8,321 bases of DNA. Source: H2-BAC3 sp045863035. Its GTDB lineage: Bacteria; Bacteroidota; Ignavibacteria; Ignavibacteriales; Ignavibacteriaceae. The notes under the pieces are model-generated. The model was not told the DNA's origin. It did not search any database and saw only the letters and a list, made by a program, of their open reading frames with translations. Both the position numbers and the translations under genes were made by a program. Location of the stretch: the NCBI GenBank assembly GCA_045863035.1, contig BTUV01000111.1, forward strand, positions 1 to 8,321, written 5' to 3'. Below are positions 1 to 6,329 of the stretch, in pieces (the first letter of the stretch is position 1; each line of letters starts with the position of its first letter).

Positions 1-8
1 AAAGATTG

Positions 9-1202
9 TTATGCCGTTCGGGCTTTCTTGTTATAATACAGCTTCAAAATAACAAATCCCGCCAGTCCGCTGAGGATTGAGGCGGTAAAGATGCTGATCT
101 TTGAGTAATCAAGAAGCGTTTCACTACCGGGGAAGGCGAGTCCGGCAATGAACAAACTCATGGTAAATCCGACACCGGCAAGCCAGCTCACGCCATATAT
201 ACTTTTAATAGACATTCCGGTTGGAAGCTCTGCCCATCCGAGCTTTACGGTAATCCAGCTAAAAAGCGTAATACCAATCTGTTTGCCAAAAAGTAATCCG
301 GTTATAATCCCCAGTGCAACAGGGCTCATCAGAATTTCACTCAAAGAGCCGGCAATAGTAACTCCGGCATTGGCAAGTGCAAAAACCGGCATAATCATAA
401 AGGCAACCCATGGGTGCAGTTGGTGTTCCAGGTCTTTAAGCAGCGGCTTAACCGGTATCACGGTTGCAAGCAGCACTCCGCCAATGGTTGCATGCACGCC
501 TGATTTTAAAATTGCCACCCAGAGAATAATTCCGAAGAACAGGTAAAATCCCACACTCATAATTTTTTTGTTTCCACCCCAGAGCAACACGCCATAAGTA
601 ACTGCCCCAACGATGAGTGATATCACCGAAATGGAATCAGTATAGAAGAAAGCAATCACCAGCACCGCGCCCAGATCATCCACTATTGCAAGCGCGGTGA
701 GAAACACTTTTAATGCAATCGGAACATTTTTACCCAGTAAACTAAGAATACCGAGGGCAAACGCAATATCTGTTGCCATCGGTATTCCCCAGCCCGATGC
801 AGCTTCGCCCCCCTTATTGAAGAATACAAAAAACAAAGCCGGAACCACCATACCACCTAAAGCGGCAGCGGCCGGCAGCATCGCTTTCTTCAGGGTTGAA
901 AGCTCCCCTTCAACCACTTCCCTTTTAATTTCAAGACCAACTACAAAAAAGAAAATGGCCATCAAACCATCATTTATCCATAGCAGAATCGGTTTTGAGA
1001 TATTAAAAAAATCAAACCCGACAGTAAATTTCAGATTTAAGGTCGAAAAATAATAAGACGCGTAGGATGAATTAGCCAGTACAAGAGCTACAGCCGCGCA
1101 CAACAGCAATATAATACCACCGGCTGACTCCACTTTTACGAATGATACCAGCGGATTTATCACAACCGACCGGATATTTTTTTGTACTTTTGCAGACATC
1201 AT
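9..1202 (-). CDS. nhaA: Na+/H+ antiporter NhaA
   Basis: This encodes an inner-membrane secondary transporter that exchanges cytoplasmic Na+ (or Li+) for external H+, for pH and sodium homeostasis. With the start chosen here the protein is 397 residues, close to E. coli NhaA (388), and rich in hydrophobic segments. Seen in the sequence: the family signature NDGLMAIFFFVVGLEIKREV (about residues 77-96), the adjacent aspartates of AIVDDLGA (about D175-D176, matching the E. coli D163-D164 ion-binding pair), MATDIAFALG with D145 (E. coli D133), and FGKQIG with K307 (probably E. coli K300). The frame is open 23 codons further upstream, to an ATG at 1271. That extension would overlap the divergent gene's start and lacks a ribosome site. 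The ATG at 1202, and a second ATG just after it, lie behind CGGAG (1206-1210), so I prefer 1202. The gene is divergent from the propeller gene and looks complete. Confidence 0.95.
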   Translation of the reverse strand: MMSAKVQKNIRSVVINPLVSFVKVESAGGIILLLCAAVALVLANSSYASYYFSTLNLKFTVGFDFFNISKPILLWINDGLMAIFFFVVGLEIKREVVEGELSTLKKAMLPAAAALGGMVVPALFFVFFNKGGEAASGWGIPMATDIAFALGILSLLGKNVPIALKVFLTALAIVDDLGAVLVIAFFYTDSISVISLIVGAVTYGVLLWGGNKKIMSVGFYLFFGIILWVAILKSGVHATIGGVLLATVIPVKPLLKDLEHQLHPWVAFMIMPVFALANAGVTIAGSLSEILMSPVALGIITGLLFGKQIGITLFSWITVKLGWAELPTGMSIKSIYGVSWLAGVGFTMSLFIAGLAFPGSETLLDYSKISIFTASILSGLAGFVILKLYYNKKARTA

Positions 1203-1255
1203 TTTCTCCGTTTTCTGATTAAAATTCAAATATACTAATAACAATATCTTCTTCC
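1203..1255. promoter_or_regulatory. Divergent promoter spacer between nhaA and the propeller gene
   Basis: Only 53 bp separate the preferred nhaA start from the divergent ATG at 1256, so both promoters must overlap here or lie inside the neighbouring gene. Reading leftward, TATATTTG (1227-1234) fits the Bacteroidota -7 element TAnnTTTG and would place transcription start about 15-20 nt before the nhaA ATG, leaving the CGGAG ribosome site at 1206-1210 in the leader. I did not find a convincing -33 element. Reading rightward, TATACT (1231-1236) resembles a -10 box, but no clear -35 is visible. The promoter calls are inference from motif match and position only. Confidence 0.4.
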
Positions 1256-3277
1256 ATGAAAAATCGTTCAATTATTATCCCTCTTCTTTTCATTTTTCTG
1301 TCGTCAATGCAGAACACCATGCCCCAGAACTGGCTGCGGGTTGATTCAGTCTTCAATCCCGCCGGCGTTTACGCGCTCAGTTTTTCCTGTCCTGCTTTTG
1401 CTGATATGGATGCAGACGGCAAACCCGACCTCTTTGTCGGGAACTCAAACAAAGCTCAATATTTCAAAAATACTTCTTCCGCCGGCATTAGCACCTTCGC
1501 CTTTGATGAATCAATGCTGGCTTCCATATATACAACCGGTGTAGGCGTAAATAATTACTATCCCCTCACCGGAGACCTTGATAATGACGGTGATTTTGAT
1601 CTCATTATAGGCGGATATAACGGCTTTATATATTATGAAAATACCGGTACAGCCGCTGCCGCCGTCTGGTCGAAAATTGACACCTTCTTCCAGGTGGTAA
1701 ACCCCCTCATTGGTACTGATGCACGCCCCGCACTGGTGGATATTGATAATGACGGTGATCTTGATTTATTTGCCGGTATCGGTGAATCACTCTTCGGCGG
1801 ACCTAATGCCGGAATCACTATCGGCTTCAGAAATACAGGCAATGCTTCAGCAGCCGTTTTTGTTCAGGATAACATTCTTACTACCGGACTGCCGGACGCG
1901 GGGCTTAATTGTTTCCCCACCTTTGCTGATATGGACGCTGATGGTGATTATGACCTGCTCATCGGTCGTGATTTAGCGTCATTTTTATTTTACCGCAATA
2001 CAGGAAGCGCGGCTTCCCCCGTCTGGTCACGCGATTACAATATGTTCAACACGATGGAAACTACTACCTACTGGAAAGTTCCCGTACTGTTTGATTATGA
2101 CGGCGACCATGACTTTGACCTTATATACGGACAGGACAACGGACGTCTCACTGTTTATGAAAACACCGGAACAACTGTTGCTCCGGTATATACCCGCAAC
2201 AATGATCTCTTTAAAGTAATTAAAAGCCAGGGCAGCGGCGCCACTGTTTCACTCGGTGATTTTGACGGTGATGGTGATTTTGATATGGTAGGAGGAGACT
2301 GGAGCGGCAAGTTTCAGTATTTCCGCAACAGCGGCGGTCAGGTTTTCCCTTCCTTTGCGTCTGCATCTTCCCCTGTTACTGTTCTTGATCCGGGCTCCTA
2401 CTCATCTCCGGCCGTTGTTGATCTTGACGGCGATGGTGACCTTGATATCGTATCAGGCGAGCTTAACGGAAAACTCTACGGATATATAAACAACGGCGGA
2501 AGTTTTGCCTCTAACAATGCTCCTTTTTCCGCATTGAGCTTCACCGGATTTTCGCACCCGACCTTTGCAGACCTTGATGCTGATGGTGACCCCGATCTTA
2601 TCGTTGGCGCTGAAGCTGCTGCCAACTGGCGCGCTTACCGCAACCAAGGGGCAATGACTTTTGTGGAGGATGCTACTCTTATCACCGGTGTGACCACTTA
2701 CAGCCGCGGAAAACCGGTGCTGGCTGATTTTGATCTTGACGGTGATTATGACTTGGTTATCGGCCGTTCTTTCGGTGAAATTGTTTTATTCGAAAATAAA
2801 GGTACGGCTCAGACCCCCGCATGGATTCAGAATGATTCTGTTTTCGCCGGCATCAAAGTAAAGCAGAGCGCAGCTCCTGCATTCGGCGATATGGACGGAG
2901 ACGGAAAGCCGGATATGATTATTGCTGAATATGACGGCAACTACACCTGGTTTAAAAATATGCTGAATATTACCGTAAATGCCGGGAAGGATGTTTCTTC
3001 TGCACCAGCCGGGTTCACTCTTGAGCAGAATTATCCGAATCCTTTTAACCCTGCAACACGGATTAACTTTACCCTGCCGCGTGATATGAAAATCCGGCTT
3101 GTGGTATATTCCGCCGAAGGTGTGATGGTGAGAGAAGTTCTTAACGGAAGTTTTTCCGCCGGTTTCCATTCTGCCATGGTTGACCTGGCTTCAACCGGTT
3201 TAAGCAGCGGAATCTATTTCTACACCCTGAAAGGTGAGGGACTTTCCATCAGCAAAAAAATGATTTTGCTTAAATAA
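1256..3277 (+). CDS. Secreted FG-GAP/VCBS repeat protein with type IX sorting domain
   Basis: A 673-residue exported protein of unknown specific role. Residues 1-24 form a signal peptide (basic KNR, a hydrophobic stretch from about 5 to 16). Residues ~45-570 carry ten FG-GAP/VCBS repeats, each centred on a calcium-type DxDxDG loop, starting near D50, D107, D162, D225, D280, D335, D389, D439, D491 and D545. Most repeats are followed about 15-25 residues later by a [FY]xNTG-like strand. The spacing of 50-63 residues is that of beta-propeller blades. The fifth repeat (DYDGDHDFD) lacks the usual glycine. Residues ~587-673 form a T9SS-type C-terminal sorting domain: the NYPNPFNP motif at 592-599, a GIYFY strand near 652, and a KKMILLK end. 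The family is usually exposed on or released from the outer surface, with roles in adhesion or binding. There is no recognisable Shine-Dalgarno before the ATG. The ligand cannot be told from sequence. Confidence 0.9.
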   Translation: MKNRSIIIPLLFIFLSSMQNTMPQNWLRVDSVFNPAGVYALSFSCPAFADMDADGKPDLFVGNSNKAQYFKNTSSAGISTFAFDESMLASIYTTGVGVNNYYPLTGDLDNDGDFDLIIGGYNGFIYYENTGTAAAAVWSKIDTFFQVVNPLIGTDARPALVDIDNDGDLDLFAGIGESLFGGPNAGITIGFRNTGNASAAVFVQDNILTTGLPDAGLNCFPTFADMDADGDYDLLIGRDLASFLFYRNTGSAASPVWSRDYNMFNTMETTTYWKVPVLFDYDGDHDFDLIYGQDNGRLTVYENTGTTVAPVYTRNNDLFKVIKSQGSGATVSLGDFDGDGDFDMVGGDWSGKFQYFRNSGGQVFPSFASASSPVTVLDPGSYSSPAVVDLDGDGDLDIVSGELNGKLYGYINNGGSFASNNAPFSALSFTGFSHPTFADLDADGDPDLIVGAEAAANWRAYRNQGAMTFVEDATLITGVTTYSRGKPVLADFDLDGDYDLVIGRSFGEIVLFENKGTAQTPAWIQNDSVFAGIKVKQSAAPAFGDMDGDGKPDMIIAEYDGNYTWFKNMLNITVNAGKDVSSAPAGFTLEQNYPNPFNPATRINFTLPRDMKIRLVVYSAEGVMVREVLNGSFSAGFHSAMVDLASTGLSSGIYFYTLKGEGLSISKKMILLK

Positions 3278-3309
3278 CCGCATCTTCCGAAAGCCGGAAC
3301 ATCATGCGG
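3278..3309 (+). terminator. Two-part inverted repeat after the propeller gene (possible terminator)
   Basis: Starting directly after the TAA stop, CCGCAT (3278-3283) pairs with ATGCGG (3304-3309), and inside it TTCCG (3285-3289) pairs with CGGAA (3295-3299) around a 5-nt loop. The two stems are separated by 1 nt on one side and 4 nt on the other. No U-tract follows, so this is not a classical intrinsic terminator. It could be a weak terminator, a processing or 3'-end stabilising hairpin, or leader structure for the following carotenoid operon. Confidence 0.4.
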
Positions 3310-3355
3310 AAATTATCTGTTCTGTCAGATATGAAAAGAATTACTGCATAATAAC

Positions 3356-4456
3356 ATGTCAACTCCGGCCGAAATAGCGGCATTAGTTTTTGCTGCTTTG
3401 CACATCCCCTTTTTACTGACGGCGCTGTATAATCTTTTTACAGCGCCGGAAGTTTTATCAGCCAACGGGCATGATGAAAAAGTATCGCTCCTGATACCTG
3501 CCCGCAATGAAGAGAAAAACATAAGCCGTACCCTTGATAGCATTCTTGCCATAACTGACCCCTTGCACGAAATAATCATCCTTGATGACAATTCAACCGA
3601 CAATACCCGGCGCATTGCGGAGCAATATTCCGTCAAGGATAAAAGAATTCAGGTTGTCTCCGGAAAAGAACTTCCCGCCGGCTGGCTTGGAAAAAACTTT
3701 GCCTGCCATCAACTTGCAAAACTTTCTTCAGGAGACTATCTCCTGTTCGCGGACAGTGATGTCACCATAAAAAGCGGCTCAGTATCATATATACTCGGCA
3801 GGATGAAAGAACTAAACCTGAGCGCTGCCTCTGTTTTCCCCACTCAGCTTATGTCAGCCAGGGGTGAGAAGTTTATCGTTCCGATGATGAACTGGATACT
3901 GCTGAATTTCCTGCCACTCAGATTTGTCTATTCACGCTCAAACCCCGCCTTTGTGGCCGCAAATGGTCAGCTTTTTTGTTTCAGACGAAGTGATTATTTT
4001 GCTCTTGGGGGGCATGAAGCAGTAAAAGACCGGGTGGTTGAGGATATGGAACTCGCACGGCTTATAAAAAACAAAGGTCAGAAGATGATGACATTCACGG
4101 GAGGAAATCAGATATTCTGCACAATGTATTCATCATTTACTGAAGGCATACAGGGTTTTTCTAAGAATTTTTTCCCCGGCTTTGCGATACCGGCGCCGCT
4201 CTTCCTTCTCTTTCTGTTTTTTCTGCAGATTATGTATCTGGCTCCACTGGCGGGTCTGCTGCATACACCTCTGTTTATTATTCCGTCAGTTATGATATAT
4301 ATACAGCGCGCGGCGGTTTCATCTGTCTCACGCGGAGCGGTTGCATTTAATCTTATTTTTCATCCGGTGCAGATTCTTGCCGTGCTTTTCACCGGCATCA
4401 ATTCAGTCCGGATAACACTTTCGCGATCGGCACAATGGAAAGGAAGAAAAATCTGA
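3356..4456 (+). CDS. Family 2 glycosyltransferase, CruG-like (carotenoid glycosylation)
   Basis: A 366-residue membrane-associated GT-A fold glycosyltransferase, predicted to move a sugar from a nucleotide donor to a hydroxylated carotenoid. Seen: an N-terminal hydrophobic segment (~8-28), then the GT2 start LIPARNEEKN (~46-55), the donor-site acid region IILDDNSTDNT (D77-D78), GWLGKNFAC (~109-117), a FADSDV metal-binding DxD (D133/D135), the candidate catalytic acid region VVEDMELAR (E229-D230), and two or three C-terminal hydrophobic helices (~280-297, 300-316, 332-348). The PxGWxGKxxAC stretch and the C-terminal helices are typical of CruG/CrtQ-like and HpnB-like GT2 enzymes. CruG is favoured because the next gene is CruF-like, as in the cyanobacterial myxol glycoside pathway. 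The ATG has no obvious Shine-Dalgarno. An in-frame stop at 3332 limits upstream extension. The 3' end overlaps the next gene by 22 nt, implying co-translation. The GT2 call is firm; the carotenoid acceptor is inferred from context. Confidence 0.85.
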   Translation: MSTPAEIAALVFAALHIPFLLTALYNLFTAPEVLSANGHDEKVSLLIPARNEEKNISRTLDSILAITDPLHEIIILDDNSTDNTRRIAEQYSVKDKRIQVVSGKELPAGWLGKNFACHQLAKLSSGDYLLFADSDVTIKSGSVSYILGRMKELNLSAASVFPTQLMSARGEKFIVPMMNWILLNFLPLRFVYSRSNPAFVAANGQLFCFRRSDYFALGGHEAVKDRVVEDMELARLIKNKGQKMMTFTGGNQIFCTMYSSFTEGIQGFSKNFFPGFAIPAPLFLLFLFFLQIMYLAPLAGLLHTPLFIIPSVMIYIQRAAVSSVSRGAVAFNLIFHPVQILAVLFTGINSVRITLSRSAQWKGRKI

Positions 4457-5079
4457 AAAAGTATATCTATTTCCTGCTTGGTGTTATGTACACAGTCGGA
4501 ATTATCGGTCACAGTACTGAAACGCTCTTTCCGATGATGATTACGCTTACTCCTTTTACTCTGCTTTTCACGGGCTCGCTCGCTCTCTATGCATCCGGTG
4601 TATACAAGGAGAAATATTTTATCCTCTGGTTTCTGGTAACATATATCTTCACCTTTTTCTCAGAATATGTCGGCGTTAAAACCGGATTGATTTTTGGTGT
4701 GTATGAATACAGTAACGTGCTCGGTTTTTCAGTGTCGGACGTTCCCCTGATAATCGGATTTAACTGGGTTCTGGTAGTGGCAGGTAGCATTTATCTTGCA
4801 TCATTAGTGACCAAAAATTCTGCCTTCGCTTCACCTTTGGCGGGTATCCTTGCGGTAGTATTCGACTATTTTCTTGAACCGGTCGCCATTGCGCTGGACT
4901 ATTGGACCTGGGCTGATACGGCAGTTCCGCTTCAGAATTATGTCGCCTGGTTTCTGATTGCCACACTTGCTGCTTTTTTTTATCACCGGTTGGTTGATAA
5001 GAAAACTGACATGATATTTGGCTTCTATTTTGTGCTTCAGTTAATCTTTTTTATCGCATTGCAGATTTTTGCCCTATAA
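4435..5079 (+). CDS. cruF: CruF-like carotenoid 1',2'-hydratase (carotenoid biosynthesis protein)
   Basis: A 214-residue integral membrane protein of the carotenoid biosynthesis family that includes CruF, which hydrates the 1',2' double bond of an acyclic psi end to give a tertiary 1'-hydroxyl. Seen: about six or seven hydrophobic segments and conserved-looking polar islands. These are SEYVGVKTGLIFGVYEY (~76-92), VPLIIGFNW (~103-111), DYFLEPVA followed by WTW (~144-159), and PLQNYVAWF (~165-173), all characteristic of this family. The gene starts inside the glycosyltransferase gene (22-nt overlap) and is followed 24 nt later by the ketolase gene, so all three are probably one transcript. Known CruF proteins are often somewhat longer, but all the motifs I recognise are present. 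An alternative is another enzyme of the same family, acting on a different polyene such as a C50 carotenoid. Confidence 0.8.
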   Translation: MERKKNLKKYIYFLLGVMYTVGIIGHSTETLFPMMITLTPFTLLFTGSLALYASGVYKEKYFILWFLVTYIFTFFSEYVGVKTGLIFGVYEYSNVLGFSVSDVPLIIGFNWVLVVAGSIYLASLVTKNSAFASPLAGILAVVFDYFLEPVAIALDYWTWADTAVPLQNYVAWFLIATLAAFFYHRLVDKKTDMIFGFYFVLQLIFFIALQIFAL

Positions 5080-5103
5080 AATATCACAAACACAAAAAAA
5101 TCT

Positions 5104-5844
5104 ATGGAAGATCAAATTTACCGGGAACAAACCCCTGAGAAGCAGAGTATAAGAGGTGTGACCATTGCATCCGTCATAATCATATTGTGGCTGGGGCATC
5201 TGTCATACATCCTTGCCGCAGTTGAAGCAAATCCGGCAAATCCGTTTTTTTGGCTTCATCTTCTGCTGCAAACGTATCTTTATACCGGTCTTTTTATCAC
5301 CGGACATGATGCAATGCACGGAACTGTTTATCACGGCAAAGGATGGAATCTGTTCTTTGGCACTGTTTCCTGCTTGCTTTACGCAGGGCTTTCTTACCGG
5401 ACTCTTATCAGGAATCATTTTTTGCATCATAAATTTCCCGGCGAAGAAGGTGATCCTGATTTCAGCGCCAAAACCCAGAACTTCTGGCTCTGGTGGTTCA
5501 GTTTTATGTATCACTATACTACTCTGCGGCAGCTTGTTATTATGGCAGTTGCGTATAATATAATGAAGATATATATACCTGAACCGTCTTTGATTGCATT
5601 CTGGGTAATACCGGCTTTTCTGAGCTCACTGCAGCTTTTCTATTTCGGCACGTATAAGCCGCACATGAAGCCCCACACTGAGGAGATGAGACCCCACAAT
5701 GCAAGAAGCCAGAAGCTTAACCATCTGGCGGCAATGCTTAGCTGTTACTTTTTCGGGTATCATCACGAGCATCATGAGCAACCGAGGGTTCCCTGGTGGC
5801 AGTTATATAAAGTAAAAGAAGCCGCGGAAGGGAAAGCGGGTTGA
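5104..5844 (+). CDS. crtW: CrtW-type beta-carotene C4 ketolase
   Basis: A 246-residue membrane di-iron oxygenase of the fatty acid hydroxylase/desaturase superfamily, predicted to add a keto group at C4 of a beta-ionone ring using O2. The histidine boxes are all visible: HDAMH (68-72), NHFLHHKFPGEEGDPD (~104-119) and FGYHHEHHE (~217-225), followed by QPRVPWWQLY. The LQLFYFGTYKPHM and RPHNARS blocks (~176-202) match the bacterial CrtW pattern and separate it from generic desaturases and from CrtZ/CrtR hydroxylases. The length agrees with the CrtW family (~240-260). The ATG follows an A-rich stretch with no clear Shine-Dalgarno, 24 nt after the CruF-like gene. The stop overlaps the TTG start of the deacylase gene. 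In an operon with CruF and CruG homologues, the likely substrate is a monocyclic carotenoid with one beta ring; that is inference. Confidence 0.88.
   Translation: MEDQIYREQTPEKQSIRGVTIASVIIILWLGHLSYILAAVEANPANPFFWLHLLLQTYLYTGLFITGHDAMHGTVYHGKGWNLFFGTVSCLLYAGLSYRTLIRNHFLHHKFPGEEGDPDFSAKTQNFWLWWFSFMYHYTTLRQLVIMAVAYNIMKIYIPEPSLIAFWVIPAFLSSLQLFYFGTYKPHMKPHTEEMRPHNARSQKLNHLAAMLSCYFFGYHHEHHEQPRVPWWQLYKVKEAAEGKAG
5826..5832 (+). promoter_or_regulatory. Ribosome binding site supporting a TTG start
   Basis: The purine-rich GGAAGGG lies 8 nt before TTG at 5841, inside the end of crtW. The start and stop overlap as TTGA, the counterpart of the common ATGA coupling. This decides the start because the next in-frame ATG is some 84 codons downstream. 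Confidence 0.6.
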
Positions 5845-6308
5845 GCAAAACCAATGCCGTGCGAATTCTTGAATCAAAAGGAATTCACTATACGCTTCAT
5901 GAGTATGAAGTTGACGAAAGCGATTTGAGCGGAGGAACCGTTGCGAGAAAAATCGGAGCAGAAAGTGACGAGGTGTTTAAAACACTGGTCACGATCGGAG
6001 ACAAAACCGGAGTGACTGTGTTTGTTATTCCGGTAACTGCAGAACTAAACCTGAAAAAGGCAGCAGCGGTTTCAGGAAACAAAAAAATTGAAATGGCAAA
6101 GCTGAAGGATGTGTTCGACCTGACCGGATATATACGCGGGGGCTGCTCCCCTGTCGGCATGAAAAAACATTATCCGGTTTATCTGGATGAACTGAGCGGA
6201 CTGTTCGATTTCATTTACATCAGTGCGGGAGTACGGGGAACCCAGATGCGACTGAAGCCGGATGACCTTATCAGTGTGACTGATGCCATAACGGCAGATC
6301 TATTATGA
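5841..6308 (+). CDS. ybaK: YbaK/EbsC-type Cys-tRNA(Pro) deacylase
   Basis: A 155-residue cytoplasmic editing enzyme, predicted to hydrolyse mischarged aminoacyl-tRNA, classically Cys-tRNA(Pro). Seen: the family N-terminus (NAVRILESKGIHYTLHEYEV, residues 5-24), EVFKTLV with K47, aligning with the essential lysine of H. influenzae YbaK, IPVTAELNLKKAA (~63-75), the RGGCSPVGMKK loop (~99-109) and SAGVRGTQM (~128-136). The length matches E. coli YbaK (159) closely. The start is a TTG, supported by the GGAAGGG site and by alignment to the family N-terminus. It overlaps the crtW stop by 4 nt, so translation is probably coupled to the carotenoid genes. Stand-alone ProX or another INS-domain deacylase is possible, but GGCSPVG favours YbaK. 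Its place in a carotenoid run is probably convenience of transcription. Confidence 0.92.
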   Translation: MSKTNAVRILESKGIHYTLHEYEVDESDLSGGTVARKIGAESDEVFKTLVTIGDKTGVTVFVIPVTAELNLKKAAAVSGNKKIEMAKLKDVFDLTGYIRGGCSPVGMKKHYPVYLDELSGLFDFIYISAGVRGTQMRLKPDDLISVTDAITADLL

Positions 6309-6329
6309 ATATTTAAGAAAGGAACCACC

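Noticed and set aside
148..1053. Plus-strand open frames of 118-132 codons at 148-546 and 697-1053
   Set aside because: They lie wholly antisense to nhaA, whose family motifs are unambiguous, and their products resemble no domain I know.
2786..3169. Minus-strand open frame of 127 codons
   Set aside because: It is antisense to the last repeats and sorting domain of the propeller gene and shows no recognisable domain.
5104..5844. Generic fatty acid desaturase or CrtZ-type hydroxylase
   Set aside because: The HDAMH box, the HHKFPGEEGDPD stretch and FGYHHEHHE followed by VPWWQLY follow the CrtW pattern, and the CruF neighbour supports a carotenoid substrate.
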